Origin: Martinezella lusitana
GTDB lineage: Bacteria > Pseudomonadota > Alphaproteobacteria > Rhizobiales > Rhizobiaceae
Assembly (NCBI RefSeq): GCF_900094565.1
Contig: NZ_FMAF01000039.1
Coordinates: 1-46,389 of the forward strand
Direction of reading: 5' to 3'
DNA: 46,389 nt
Shown here: positions 1-8,809 of the stretch, piece by piece
Position numbering within the stretch: position 1 is the stretch's first letter
How the letters are laid out: each line of letters begins with the position of its first letter
Notes under the pieces: generated by a model
What the model was told of the DNA's origin: nothing
The model's database searches: none
The model's input: the letters and a program-made list of their open reading frames with translations, nothing else
Translations under genes and position numbers: made by a program

Positions 1-184
1 CGATGCGGCCTGCCAGGAGGCGGTGGATCACGGCGTCTGCTCTGCCTCGGTGATCATCAATATCCTGGCTCGCAGTCGTGACCCTGCGCCTGCCATCACT
101 CTTCAAACCCCCGATGCGCTTCGATTGACCCATGAGCCGGTCGCCGATTGCGCCCGTTACGACAGGCTCAGGAGGGCAAGCTGA
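1..184 (+). CDS. istA: IS21 transposase IstA, C-terminal end (partial)
   Basis: The frame starting at base 2 is open from the window edge to a TGA at 182-184 and encodes about 60 residues. It includes ...SASVIINILARSRDP..., the usual tail of IstA transposases just before istB. IstA is the DDE transposase that cuts and joins the element ends. Its stop overlaps the istB start by one base (TGATG), the usual translational coupling in IS21 elements. The catalytic core lies upstream of the window, so only the tail can be described. Confidence 0.85.
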   Translation, partial: DAACQEAVDHGVCSASVIINILARSRDPAPAITLQTPDALRLTHEPVADCARYDRLRRAS

Positions 185-918
185 TGGAACGCACACAGGT
201 TCTCGAACTGATGAGCACGTTGAAGCTCTACGGAATACGCAGCGCTTACGACGAGGTCATGGGCAATGGCATCAAACGGCAACACGAACCGCCGCGCATC
301 GTCGGTGACCTCCTGCAGTCGGAGATCGCCGAGAAGCAGGCCCGGTCCATTCGCTACCAGCTCAGTATCGCCAAGCTGCCACTGGCCAAGGACATCGATG
401 ACTTCGACTTCACCAATACGCCCGTCAATGAATCCCTGGTGCGAGAGCTGGCTACCGGCACATTCGTCGCCGATCAGCGCAACGTCGTTCTCGTCGGCGG
501 CACGGGAACAGGCAAGAGCCACCTGGCCATTGCAATTGCCCGTGCTCTCATCCGCAACGGAACGCGTGGCCGCTTCTTCAATGTCGTTGATCTGGTCAAT
601 CGGCTGGAAATGGAAACGCGCAGCGGAAAGCAGGGACGAACAGCGGACTACCTCAATCGCCTCGACTTCATCATCCTCGATGAACTCGGCTACCTGCCGT
701 TCGCACAAGCCGGTGGCCAGCTCCTGTTCCACCTGATCAGCAGGCTCTACGAGCGCACTTCAATCATCGTAACGACAAACCTGGCCTTCGGTGAATGGCC
801 GACGGTGTTCGGCGACGCCAAGATGACGACGGCGCTCCTCGACCGGCTGACCCACCATTGCGAGATCGCTGAGACCGGAAACGAATCCTGGCGCTTCAAA
901 AACCGCTCTCAAAGCTAA
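184..918 (+). CDS. istB: IS21 helper ATPase IstB
   Basis: This 244-aa protein is a complete IstB, the AAA+ ATPase that assists IstA in target selection and strand transfer. The start is taken at ATG 184, which overlaps the istA stop; a longer frame opens at 148 but would run through the istA tail. A Walker A motif GGTGTGKSH lies near residue 118, and the Walker B segment FIILDELGYLPF follows about 55 residues later. The N-terminal helical region (MERTQVLELMSTLKLYGIR) is typical of the family. Length matches the usual 240-260 aa, and no frameshift is visible. Confidence 0.95.
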   Translation: MERTQVLELMSTLKLYGIRSAYDEVMGNGIKRQHEPPRIVGDLLQSEIAEKQARSIRYQLSIAKLPLAKDIDDFDFTNTPVNESLVRELATGTFVADQRNVVLVGGTGTGKSHLAIAIARALIRNGTRGRFFNVVDLVNRLEMETRSGKQGRTADYLNRLDFIILDELGYLPFAQAGGQLLFHLISRLYERTSIIVTTNLAFGEWPTVFGDAKMTTALLDRLTHHCEIAETGNESWRFKNRSQS

Positions 919-962
919 AGCCGAAGATACCCATCACCCGCACTTGGCCTACCCTCTGCAAC

Positions 963-978
963 CCCGGCCAGCGCCGGG
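963..978 (+). terminator. GC hairpin after istB
   Basis: A perfect 6-bp stem, CCCGGC / GCCGGG with a 4-base loop CAGC, lies 45 bp after the istB stop and inside the IS element. No T-run follows, so it may be a weak terminator or simply part of the element end. Confidence 0.3.
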
Positions 979-1004
979 CAGGCCAAGCGCTCGTCGTCTA
1001 CAGG

Positions 1005-1055
1005 GGGGTGAAGATTGGACGCCGATAAGGGGTCAACATTCCGCGCCGATTGACA
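1005..1055 (+). repeat. IS21 right-end tandem terminal repeats
   Basis: Two 22-bp direct repeats lie at the right terminus: 1005-1026 (GGGGTGAAGATTGGACGCCG...) and 1029-1050 (GGGGTCAACATTCCGCGCCG...). They differ at only a few positions and are followed by TGACA at the tip. IS21 elements carry such multiple repeats at each end as transposase binding sites. The outer copy defines the edge of the element. Confidence 0.75.
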
Positions 1056-1863
1056 GTAACTCCATGGCAGCGGAGTGCCGTAAGACATGCGGCGACACCC
1101 GCTTTGAGCGAAGGGACTGGCAGTGCTCGCGCGCTTTGGCGACATATTTGTTCAGCAGTGCCTGCACGCCGTCGGCGCTGAGCCGGCCACCGTGCATGTT
1201 TGGAAAGAGAGCCGTTGCGCCTCGCTTCCCTGGTTCTTTGAGCCAATACCGGAGGGCTTGCTGGGCAACCTTTGTGAGCGGCGTACTTCGCTCTTTGCGG
1301 CCCTTGCCGATGCATTGCACATGCGCACCGCGGCCGAGCATTACCGAATCTCGGTCAAGGTCGATGATCTCCGAGACCCGAAGCCCGGTTTGGGCGGCCA
1401 GTAATAGCAGAGTGTAGTCGCGGCGTCCCAGCCACGTGCTTCGATCAGTGCAGTCCAGGATCGCTTCAATCTCGGGCCCGGTTAGAAACTGAAGTTGCCG
1501 CTTATCACATCGCTTGCTGGGGATCGCGAGCACACGCTGAATATGAGCGCTATGTGCCGGCTCCTCGAACGCTGCATATCGGAAGAAGGATCGGATGGCT
1601 GTAAGGCGGAGATTCCGGGTCCTCACCGAGGCGGATCTCTTTGTCTCAAGGTTCTCCAGGAATGCGCCGATGAAAGGAGCGTCTATATCCCGTAGTGTCA
1701 ACTGAGATGGGGACCTGCCAAGGCGCGTCTGTGCGAACGCAAACAGGAGCCTGAAGGTGTCGCGGTAGGAGGCGATGGTGTTGGGACTGACACCTCGATG
1801 CTTCATGAGCCGATCTGTGAACCACCGCTCGATCAGCACGGCCAGGTCGTTCGTGCGTCTCAT
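1056..1863 (-). pseudogene. RIT tyrosine recombinase C, truncated by IS21
   Basis: This is the third gene of the recombinase trio. The N-terminal SAM-like DNA-binding region and most of the catalytic domain are intact, with the first catalytic arginine in TGLRVSEIIDL and the HxxR box in SPHVLRHSAAMELL. At that point the frame enters the IS21 terminus and ends six codons later. The downstream GH-box and the nucleophilic tyrosine are therefore missing, and the protein cannot cleave DNA. The start ATG at 1861-1863 overlaps the stop of the upstream recombinase. This is a recent-looking break, since the remaining frame has no other lesion. Confidence 0.85.
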
Positions 1864-2783
1864 GACCGAGCCTCCCAGCGCTTATCCAATCGCCGGACGG
1901 CATGGTTCATCAGTTCCGGCGCGGCGGACAGATACCAGTAGGTGTCGCGAACATTGGCGTGGCCTAGGAAGGTTGAGAGAACCGGCAGCTCGCGTTCCAC
2001 ATCTTCGCCAGCCCGATGCCAGTTGATCAGGGTCTGGACGGCGAAACGGTGGCGAAGATCATGAATCCGTGGACCATCTCGTTTCCCCTCCTGCCGTAAT
2101 CCGATTTGCCGGGATAGTCGCCAGAACACGCGGTGCACGTATTGATGCAATAATCTGCCGCCCTGTTCGGCGACAAAGAAATAGGGACTACGAGGCGTAC
2201 GAAGGTGTGCATCGCGTCGGGCGGCATAGTCCAACAATACAGCGACTGTCGTGGCATGCAGCGGCACCAGCCTTGTCTTGCCGAACTTTGTCTCGCGAAT
2301 GGTGAGGACGCCCTGGTCGAGATCGACGTCGGCCCGGCGTAGGCCGAGCGCTTCGGAATGGCGCAGTCCGGCGACCGCTATCAGCCCGAACAGGCAGTGA
2401 TATGTCCAGCGCCGCAGGGCGTTGGCCGGCGGCAACGACAGTGCTGCCGCCAGAAGCGCCTGAATCTCGACTTCACTATAGATGTAGGGCTTTGTGCGCC
2501 GTGCCGGCGGCACTGCGTCGCTCGGTGGCACTTCCGTCAGAGGATCGAAATGACTGAGGTGCTGGGCAAAGCAGCGCACATCAGCCAGTCGGATTGACCA
2601 ACTCGGCTGCCGGCCCATCGAGGTGACCCACTCCATTGCCAGGTCCGCCGTAATGGTCTCGGCGCCGCGGGCCTCCATGAAAGCGACGAACCCCGACAAT
2701 CGTTTTGCCGGACCGTCATATTTGTATCCCAGCCCTTGGCGCATGCCGATGTAGCGCTCAAACGCGGTGCGAAGCCGGCTCAT
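1860..2783 (-). CDS. RIT tyrosine recombinase B
   Basis: A 307-aa tyrosine recombinase and the middle gene of the trio. Catalytic residues are visible in order: Arg in AGLRHSEALGLR, HDLRH for the His-x-x-Arg box, GHANVRDTYWYLS for the third box and the tyrosine nucleophile. The N-terminal about 100 residues look like a core-binding domain. It overlaps recombinase A upstream by 4 bp (2780-2783) and recombinase C downstream by 4 bp (1860-1863), so the three are translationally coupled. Family knowledge says the three proteins act together on RIT ends; the exact role of each is not settled. Confidence 0.9.
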   Translation of the reverse strand: MSRLRTAFERYIGMRQGLGYKYDGPAKRLSGFVAFMEARGAETITADLAMEWVTSMGRQPSWSIRLADVRCFAQHLSHFDPLTEVPPSDAVPPARRTKPYIYSEVEIQALLAAALSLPPANALRRWTYHCLFGLIAVAGLRHSEALGLRRADVDLDQGVLTIRETKFGKTRLVPLHATTVAVLLDYAARRDAHLRTPRSPYFFVAEQGGRLLHQYVHRVFWRLSRQIGLRQEGKRDGPRIHDLRHRFAVQTLINWHRAGEDVERELPVLSTFLGHANVRDTYWYLSAAPELMNHAVRRLDKRWEARS

Positions 2784-4021
2784 TGGACACCTCCCGGCCA
2801 GGGGAGGCTCAGTTCGCGCAACTTCTCAACATCGAGCTTGGCATAGATCCTTGTACTGTCGATGCTTCGATGGCGGAGCAGTTGACCGATCTCGGCAAAG
2901 CTGGCGCCCGACCGCAAAAGGTCGGTTGCAAGGCTGTGGCGGAAAAGATGGGCGCCGTGATGCGCATAGCCGTCAATGCCCGCCCGTTCGAGTGCCTGCT
3001 TTGCGATCATCGTGATGGCGCAGCCGGAGGCAAAACCCACATGCGGCGCAAGAGTTCGCAAGAAAACTCGCCGACACGCCGAAGCGGGGCGCCCATGCCG
3101 GATATAAGCCACGATCGCTGTTCCGACGTCGTGACGCAGCGGCATCGTTGCTTGTTGCCGCCCCTTTCCGTGTACGAGAATCGTGCCCGACTGCCAGTCG
3201 ATATCGTCAAGATTGAGGGTCGCAACTTCGCTGGCGCGCAAGCCGAGCTTGGCGAGGATCATCAGAACCGCATAGTCCCGATGGCCCATTGCCGTCGTCC
3301 GATCGCAGGCATCGAGAACCTTCTGGACCTTCTCGGGCGGCAGGAATGTTGGAAGGCCGGCAAGTCGCCAGCGGCGGATGGACGGCACACAGTCAGCGAG
3401 CGGCGTCGAGATGAAACCCTTCAGATGCAAATAGCGCAAGAACGCACGCACAACTCCGCACATGGCTTTGCCACTGTCGGCGGAACCGTCAAGCGCATGT
3501 CGTTCGACATAGCCGATGACGATCTCCGGGGTGAGCGCTGCAAACTCGTCTGCGCCGGCCGGACAGATCTCCATCAGAAATCGATGCGACAGCAGCTTGT
3601 GACTTTCCACCGTTGAGGCGGCGAGCCCTCTCTCATTCGAGAGATAAGCTGCGAACATATCGACAATCTGCTCGTGCTCCGTGCGCTCAATCGGAACGGC
3701 GGCTGATATCAAACCTTCTTGCCGCAATGTAGAGAGTAAGCGGCGGAGAGCTGATCGGTCGCCCGCGTCAGGTCTCCAGTGTTTGAAACGGTGCTCGAAA
3801 AACCGACTAACGTGACCTTCGCTTAAATCCTGGGGCTCATGTCCGCTGCCAACATGCCAGTCCATCAGCTCTCGAAACAGGCTCAGCGATCGCCAGGTAC
3901 ATGGCCGACCCAAGCCTTCGTTCGACAACCTGGCGGCGTAAACTTGGGCAAACTTGCCATGCGGCCCGTGGATCAGCTTTCGATACAGCGTGCTGCGCTT
4001 CAAATAGTCACTTGCGTTCAT
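2780..4021 (-). CDS. RIT tyrosine recombinase A
   Basis: A 413-aa tyrosine recombinase, the first gene of the trio. Catalytic motifs are LGLRASEVATLNL (Arg), HLFRHSLATDLL (HxxR), LLRHRSIDSTRIYAK (His and the Tyr nucleophile). The long N-terminal part, about 200 residues including a phage-integrase SAM-like segment, is typical of RitA, which is longer than its partners. The start is ATG 4019-4021, preceded on the minus strand by an AAGGAG ribosome site 6 bases away. It sits next to the repeated GGCATA end sequences, its likely binding sites. Confidence 0.9.
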   Translation of the reverse strand: MNASDYLKRSTLYRKLIHGPHGKFAQVYAARLSNEGLGRPCTWRSLSLFRELMDWHVGSGHEPQDLSEGHVSRFFEHRFKHWRPDAGDRSALRRLLSTLRQEGLISAAVPIERTEHEQIVDMFAAYLSNERGLAASTVESHKLLSHRFLMEICPAGADEFAALTPEIVIGYVERHALDGSADSGKAMCGVVRAFLRYLHLKGFISTPLADCVPSIRRWRLAGLPTFLPPEKVQKVLDACDRTTAMGHRDYAVLMILAKLGLRASEVATLNLDDIDWQSGTILVHGKGRQQATMPLRHDVGTAIVAYIRHGRPASACRRVFLRTLAPHVGFASGCAITMIAKQALERAGIDGYAHHGAHLFRHSLATDLLRSGASFAEIGQLLRHRSIDSTRIYAKLDVEKLRELSLPWPGGVQ

Positions 4022-4063
4022 AGGGCTCTCCTTTGCGTCAACTGCGACGGAGAGAGCCTAAGC

Positions 4064-4146
4064 TATGCCGATCCTGCTACTGCTTTGTCACGAAAAACGT
4101 TGGCATAAACCTGCTCGTTCGGCATAGTTCGACGGTCGGCATAAAC
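4064..4146. repeat. RIT end region with repeated GGCATA motifs
   Basis: Between recombinase A and the IS66 remnant there are four related motifs: TATGCC (4064-4069, inverted), GGCATAAAC (4102-4110), GGCATAG (4121-4127) and GGCATAAAC (4138-4146). The spacing and mixed orientation resemble tyrosine recombinase core and arm sites. I read this as one terminus of the RIT element; the last motif directly touches IS66 tnpC sequence. Confidence 0.55.
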
Positions 4147-4264
4147 TGCAAAGATGAACAACGTCGATCCGCAGGCCTGGCTCAGACAGACGCTTGAGCG
4201 CCTTGCGAAGGCATGGCCCAACACCGAAATCGAAGCCCTCATGCCGTGGAACTATACCGCCTGA
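4145..4264 (+). pseudogene. IS66 transposase (TnpC) C-terminal fragment
   Basis: The open frame from 4145 to the TGA at 4262-4264 encodes 39 residues, including MNNVDPQAWLRQTLERLAKA and ending EALMPWNYTA. This is the diagnostic C-terminal end (IS66_C type, ...LLPWNY) of IS66-family TnpC. The frame is closed by a TAA at 4142-4144, inside the last GGCATA motif, so the fragment begins exactly where the RIT end stops. The natural reading is that the RIT element inserted into tnpC, leaving the other half beyond the left edge of the window. Confidence 0.75.
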
Positions 4265-4286
4265 GTGGCCCCAGCTTGTCGCTTAC
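4145..4286 (+). mobile_element. IS66-family element, right-end remnant
   Basis: The tnpC tail is followed 16 bp after its stop by GCTTAC (4281-4286), the reverse complement of the GTAAGC tip typical of IS66 ends. Everything after 4286 belongs to the host gene on the minus strand. The left end is not visible, so the expected 8-bp target duplication (it would be GCTGAAGT at 4287-4294) cannot be verified. Confidence 0.6.
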
Positions 4287-4295
4287 GCTGAAGTT

Positions 4296-6116
4296 TCAGG
4301 CGTCGCCGTTGAGGTACCTGAACAATGGCGAGTTGATCGAGCGGTTCTCGATCGCTTTGGAAAGGCGTAGCACTGCCGGGCCAATGTCGGTTCCGCCCAT
4401 CGCGATCAACGTGGCGACGGCGGCGTTGGCGACAATATTCGACCGCATGCCATCATCGCCGGTCCACACATAGGTCGCCGCCGTCTGTGCTACCTTTTCC
4501 AAAGCGTCGACGGCTCGCGCCCGATCGGGCATCAGCGCTACCAGCCATACCGCGCCGCGCAGAAATTCCTCGTTCTCGACACTCAGCCGCATCCAAGTGG
4601 TGAGCGATTCGTATGTGCTGCGCCCGTCCGAATGCTTGTATGACGGCTTTGCAAGGCCCAGTATGCCGTCGGTGACGCGGGTGTTCTTGTAGACATGGTC
4701 ATCAAGCCTGATCAGCTGTGATTGCAGCGCGCCGCAGATTCCTTTTCCATCGCCGCTGGCGACCTTCATTGCCACTGCGCGGGCCAGTGCAGCGATCTCT
4801 CCTGCATGGCGTGCGGGCCAGTCTGGATGCGCCTCATCGAGACGATCGATAGCAGCGGCGAAGCGTTCGCCATTGCAGACATCGGTATAGACTGCCATGT
4901 CAAGCGCGGGGGTGTGGAACAGTGCCAACCAATCATGCAGCTTCATCTCGACCGTTTCAACGCCCAACGTTTGACACAGCGCCAGCATATCCCTTTCCCA
5001 CGCCTTCGTTGCTTGGGTGGCGCGGCGCTGGGTGATCAATTGTTCGACCAGTGCGGTCCATTGGGGGTTCTCCAGATCGGCAAGCACGTCGAGCCCCGGA
5101 ATTTGATCGCTCTTCCAGTTGTAGCGCGAATGGGCCTGAGCAAGTGCGATCATCCGCGGCAGGTCGCGATAGGCGTCTGGGTTGGTAAATCCAGTACGCT
5201 TGCCATTGTGCTGGCTGAGTGAGGCGAACGGCTTGCCGCCTTCGTCCCATGCCTTAAACCGGGGGGCAACCTCTCCTACTGTCGGCCATGCTGCGGCGAA
5301 AGCCGTGATATCCCGCAGCCACCGATGCTTGTTGCCCTTGGTGGCTCCGCGGATTTCTTCCAACGCAATGGTGATTTCGGCAAGCAGGTCGGCCCAGAAT
5401 TGCGCGTTCGGGCGGTCACGATTCGCGATCGCCCAAGGGTTTTCCGCCCCTTCGCAGCGCTGCATCAAGAACTCGGTGGCGCTGATCTTGACGCCGGCCA
5501 GTTTCTCTAGCTTTTCGGCGCGGGCGATCATTTTCTTCTTGTCTGCCTTGCCGTAGGCTTTGTGCCCGTTACGGACAGCGGCAGCCATCTGGACCAAGGC
5601 TTCGCAATCACCCCTTGACAGATAGGCTCCATGCTTAATGGCACTGTCAATCAACTGCATCAGCTTGCCGAACTGTTCTTCGTAATAGTTTTTATCGCGA
5701 AAGTTGGGGTTGCCAAGCAGGTAAGCAAGCAACGCACCCAAGTGTTCCTTGCGTACTTCGACATCGTGGCGCCAGATATTCCAGGTGGCGTTGTAGGCGG
5801 CTTTTTCGCGCGGCGATTTGTCATCGCGGTTACCGTCATGGATTCCTGGCCTGTCTGCAAGGTCGGCGAGCAGTTCTCCTCGTTCCTCGGGCGAGAGGAT
5901 TTCTATTGCCTTGGAGGTCGCGTAATGTTGGTGGGACGCGACCTTGTTGAGATCGCGTTCGCGTTCCCATTGCTCGAAGAATCGCTGGAACGGCGAATTG
6001 TCGCCGGCCGAAGGTCTTTCGTCAAAACCGCGCCCCGACGTCTGCGGATCATCCAGACCCTTGCGTCCAAAGACCTCTAGCCCAAGCCACTTGCTTCCAA
6101 ACCTCAGGAAACTCAC
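4296..6116 (-). CDS. Unrecognised 606-aa helical protein next to IS66
   Basis: I do not recognise this protein with certainty. The start is taken at GTG 6114-6116, because an AGAAGG ribosome site lies 6 bases upstream; the frame opens a little earlier at a TTG with no such site. The product has no signal peptide or membrane segment. It is rich in alpha-helix-forming, charged stretches, suggesting a solenoid-type fold. Its last 60 residues (VANAAVATLIAMGG...) faintly resemble the N-terminal half of DUF4132/MolR-like proteins, which would make this a C-terminally shortened relative; that is inference. The stop lies 10 bp before the IS66 edge, outside the element, so the IS did not itself create it. 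Confidence 0.6.
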   Translation of the reverse strand: MSFLRFGSKWLGLEVFGRKGLDDPQTSGRGFDERPSAGDNSPFQRFFEQWERERDLNKVASHQHYATSKAIEILSPEERGELLADLADRPGIHDGNRDDKSPREKAAYNATWNIWRHDVEVRKEHLGALLAYLLGNPNFRDKNYYEEQFGKLMQLIDSAIKHGAYLSRGDCEALVQMAAAVRNGHKAYGKADKKKMIARAEKLEKLAGVKISATEFLMQRCEGAENPWAIANRDRPNAQFWADLLAEITIALEEIRGATKGNKHRWLRDITAFAAAWPTVGEVAPRFKAWDEGGKPFASLSQHNGKRTGFTNPDAYRDLPRMIALAQAHSRYNWKSDQIPGLDVLADLENPQWTALVEQLITQRRATQATKAWERDMLALCQTLGVETVEMKLHDWLALFHTPALDMAVYTDVCNGERFAAAIDRLDEAHPDWPARHAGEIAALARAVAMKVASGDGKGICGALQSQLIRLDDHVYKNTRVTDGILGLAKPSYKHSDGRSTYESLTTWMRLSVENEEFLRGAVWLVALMPDRARAVDALEKVAQTAATYVWTGDDGMRSNIVANAAVATLIAMGGTDIGPAVLRLSKAIENRSINSPLFRYLNGDA

Positions 6117-6698
6117 GATATGCCTTCTCCATCCCACATCTCTGGGAACTAGCAATCTAAGTAGTTGATCTTGGTTTAAATCGCATAAATTTTCGGCACC
6201 ATCGGACCTTGTTCAGAAGTCCTTTTACCTTTCGCCGACGAGGTTGCCGTGATCGTTGGCCATATGGACGCGCTCTAAGCGCCAGGTTGGGCACAAATCG
6301 CAAGTGTGCGGGGACGACACCAGCTTTCTCTCCCTGTCGGGCACGAAGACTGTTTTCAGGCCGCACGGAAGCAATGCGGTCCCACGTTTCGGCGTGGAAA
6401 ATTGGCGCTGACACATTTGACGATTCGGAGGTCGAACTGCTGAGATCAAGCGCCGCCGCGATCAACAATCGGATCGAAAGGGAAGGGACGTTGAACCTCA
6501 CAATAAGGTGGCCGCAGTTCGGTTACCATCAAGAGGAGCGCCAATAGCGTTTATGGTTTTCCACAATCGGATCCTTCGATCATCGTGATTTCCGACGTTC
6601 GAAGAAGCAATCGCCTTCGACTAGCAATTCAATGATCGTTACGACTGAGTGATGATGTGGAACTACCACAGGATGCCGTAGATAGCCCGCAGTCGCAC
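6117..6698. other. Intergenic, no gene supported
   Basis: About 580 bp without a convincing gene. Short frames of 112-114 codons exist on both strands but their translations are Arg/Ser-rich without recognisable motifs and lack good ribosome sites. The stretch probably holds promoters for the minus-strand gene at 4296-6116 and possibly decayed DNA. Confidence 0.5.
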
Positions 6699-8198
6699 CT
6701 AGATGTCACGAAACGCGTCTGCGAACGCGGCATCTGCTTCTGCTTGCAATCCTCGCGCCAATGCATCTTGCACCTTGGTGAATCGTCCCCGAAAGATAAA
6801 TGCCTTTGAGGAAATTGCGACGTCCAGGTCGTCCTTTGCTCCCGCCAGATTACCTTGCCGTGTCTTCAACCACGCGCGAATCGCCAGTGCGTCGGGAGTT
6901 TGGGGTGCCTTTGCCAGGACCTCGGAAATATCGTTCTGCGCCTGCGCATCTTGCCCCAAACTCATTTGGATTTCGGCCCTGAGGATCAAATTCACACGCC
7001 GGGATGCCTCCGGATCCAAAGTGTTATGCCCCGCCGCTATAAGCCTGTTTATGTCCGCCAACGCGAGGTCTTGCCTGCCGGCGCCGTGATAAGCTTGCGC
7101 TCTGAAGAGGTAGTTGCCATTACTTTTGGGATCAGTCTCGATGAGCTTGCTGAAATCGGCGACCGCAAGACCATATTGTTTTGTTGCCATATAAAGTCTG
7201 GCGCGTTGATCTCTTGCCAATGTACTCTCAGCGACATTGAGGAGATCCGTGCAAGTTTCGATCGCCTTCAATTGCGATTCTTGGGTCGGGTTCACTGCAG
7301 CAAAAAGGCAATCCATATCCGATGGAACACGCTTATTGAGGAGTGCTCCGAGTGCCTGTCGGGCTTCGTCCACGCTGGGAGCGGCGGCAACGGCCGCGAC
7401 AAAATCCTTTTTCGCCATCTCCTGGTCGCCCATCTCAAGATATATGCGACCGCGGAGCGTCAGGGATTTGTTGAGATCGAACTTGAATTCTGTGGTATCG
7501 GCCTCGCTCAGTTTTACCGCGCGATCGGCAAGTGCCAGAGCCTGCTCAAGCTGATGGCGTTCAAAATGAATCTCGGCCATCATTGTCAGCACGTCGGCGC
7601 GGGGCGCGGCGATGGAGAGAAATTTGTCGCAATCTTTTAGAGCAAGATCGTCCTTGCCGAGATCTTTGTAAGTACTGCTTCTGTAGAGATAGACGAGGGG
7701 GTCTTTAGGATTTAGGGAAGCTGCCCTGTCAAAATCCTGCAACGCCAGATCATAGTGCTTTGTGAATGCCATGTTCCGGCCTCGCAGCAAATACGAGCGG
7801 GCTTGGTTGGGTGCAAGTTCGACAACTTTGTCGAGATCCGCCTCTTCCAGCCTGGCGGCCGTCTGCTTGATGGTGGGGTCAGCCGTCGTCAGGGCGATAT
7901 AGCCACTGATTCGGGAGCGAATTTCATAGGCGGAAACGAGCCGAGGATCGATCGCGATGGCCTTGTCGCAATCCCCGGTGGACATGCGTGAAGGAACCAC
8001 GTGGAACTGCATACCGCAACGATCAGCAAGCGCCTGCGCGAGTTGAACCGGATCCTTCACGACGACAATCACCTTGGTGCAATCGGCGATCGTGGGGCAT
8101 ATTTGCGGGGTCGGCAGGTCGTCCGAACCCGCAAAAGCATTGGCATTTCCAAATAGGGTAATGACAATGAACATCAGAAAACGCATTTTTAAGATCAT
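6699..8198 (-). CDS. Exported tetratricopeptide-repeat protein
   Basis: A 499-aa protein with an N-terminal signal peptide (MILKMRFLMFIVITLFGNAN followed by AFAG) and many TPR units. The clearest are at about 150-190 (YDLALQDFDRAASLNPKDP) and 345-380 (YGLAVADFSKLIETDPKSN). TPR proteins serve as protein-protein scaffolds; here it should be periplasmic. Cysteines occur near the mature N-terminus (ICPTIADC). The start ATG 8196-8198 has GAGG 7 bases upstream. It is divergent from the two-partner secretion operon across about 610 bp, so a role in that system is possible but not shown. Confidence 0.85.
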   Translation of the reverse strand: MILKMRFLMFIVITLFGNANAFAGSDDLPTPQICPTIADCTKVIVVVKDPVQLAQALADRCGMQFHVVPSRMSTGDCDKAIAIDPRLVSAYEIRSRISGYIALTTADPTIKQTAARLEEADLDKVVELAPNQARSYLLRGRNMAFTKHYDLALQDFDRAASLNPKDPLVYLYRSSTYKDLGKDDLALKDCDKFLSIAAPRADVLTMMAEIHFERHQLEQALALADRAVKLSEADTTEFKFDLNKSLTLRGRIYLEMGDQEMAKKDFVAAVAAAPSVDEARQALGALLNKRVPSDMDCLFAAVNPTQESQLKAIETCTDLLNVAESTLARDQRARLYMATKQYGLAVADFSKLIETDPKSNGNYLFRAQAYHGAGRQDLALADINRLIAAGHNTLDPEASRRVNLILRAEIQMSLGQDAQAQNDISEVLAKAPQTPDALAIRAWLKTRQGNLAGAKDDLDVAISSKAFIFRGRFTKVQDALARGLQAEADAAFADAFRDI

Positions 8199-8809
8199 TC
8201 GGTTGCCTCGTTAACACTGTATAATTGGCTGGGGATTGTGAACCGAACGGTCGATAATGCAGCATCAGTTAATACGCACCACGTGTTTATTTGCGTCGCG
8301 ATTTCACCCAGTTTTGCATTCCGCCGAGACCCTCTAACGATATCGATATAGCAAATTCGTCAATTGGTTCACGATGACTGAATGGATCAACGTCAAGAGA
8401 AAACACGGGTCAGAACCTCTGAAACTCGACACTCGAGGGCCATCTGCCGGTTGTAGACCGCCAACTGCGATGCCGATCAGGCTAAGTCTCTGTCTTTGCT
8501 ACATAATCCATCACGAACAGAAATCGAAATAACGGGGTCGTCGGTTCAGCTCCCCTCAAGAGCGACAATTTTATTCAATTATTGAGCGTTGGTGTTGCAG
8601 ATTTTACACGCATATCTGAAAACGAGCGTGTGAATCACTCCTGCTCTTGCTACTTTTTGCTGTACTTTTTTAGAAATCTGCTATTGAGCGGATCAGGCCC
8701 ATGATCGGCTACGCCACCCTGTGGTGAATCTTCCTGATTCTTGACCGATATGCCGATTGAGCAAGGTACGCCTTGCCCAAGCGAATGGCTTTGACTTTGG
8801 GTAATTCGT
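8199..8809. other. Intergenic region upstream of the secretion operon
   Basis: About 610 bp separate the divergent TPR gene and the IalB-like gene. No coding frame is convincing. It is more AT-rich around 8560-8690 than its surroundings and presumably holds both promoters; I could not assign a confident -35/-10 pair. Confidence 0.5.

Larger units (their letters stand above)
1..1055 (+). mobile_element. IS21-family insertion sequence, right part
   Basis: The tail of istA, complete istB and the right terminal repeats of an IS21-family element are present; the left end and most of istA lie outside the window. The right edge is placed after the last base of a TGACA terminus at 1055, because the reverse complement begins TGTCAATCGGCGCGG, an end type known for IS21 relatives. 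The adjacent recombinase frame runs 6 codons into the element and then stops, which supports the same boundary. The target duplication cannot be checked because the left junction is missing. Confidence 0.85.
1056..4146 (-). mobile_element. RIT (recombinase-in-trio) element, right portion, broken by IS21
   Basis: Three consecutive tyrosine recombinase genes read right to left with 4-bp overlaps, the arrangement that defines RIT elements. The upstream edge at about 4146 carries repeated GGCATA motifs and abuts IS66 coding sequence. The far end is not in the window: the third recombinase is interrupted at 1056 by the IS21 terminus. Sizes of 413, 307 and an originally about 330 aa fit the known RitA/RitB/RitC order. 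The copy is presumably non-autonomous unless RitC can be supplied in trans. Confidence 0.8.

Noticed and set aside
6209..6547. 112-codon plus-strand frame in the gap after the 606-aa gene
   Set aside because: Arg/Ser-rich translation, no family likeness and no ribosome site; an equally long frame exists on the opposite strand.
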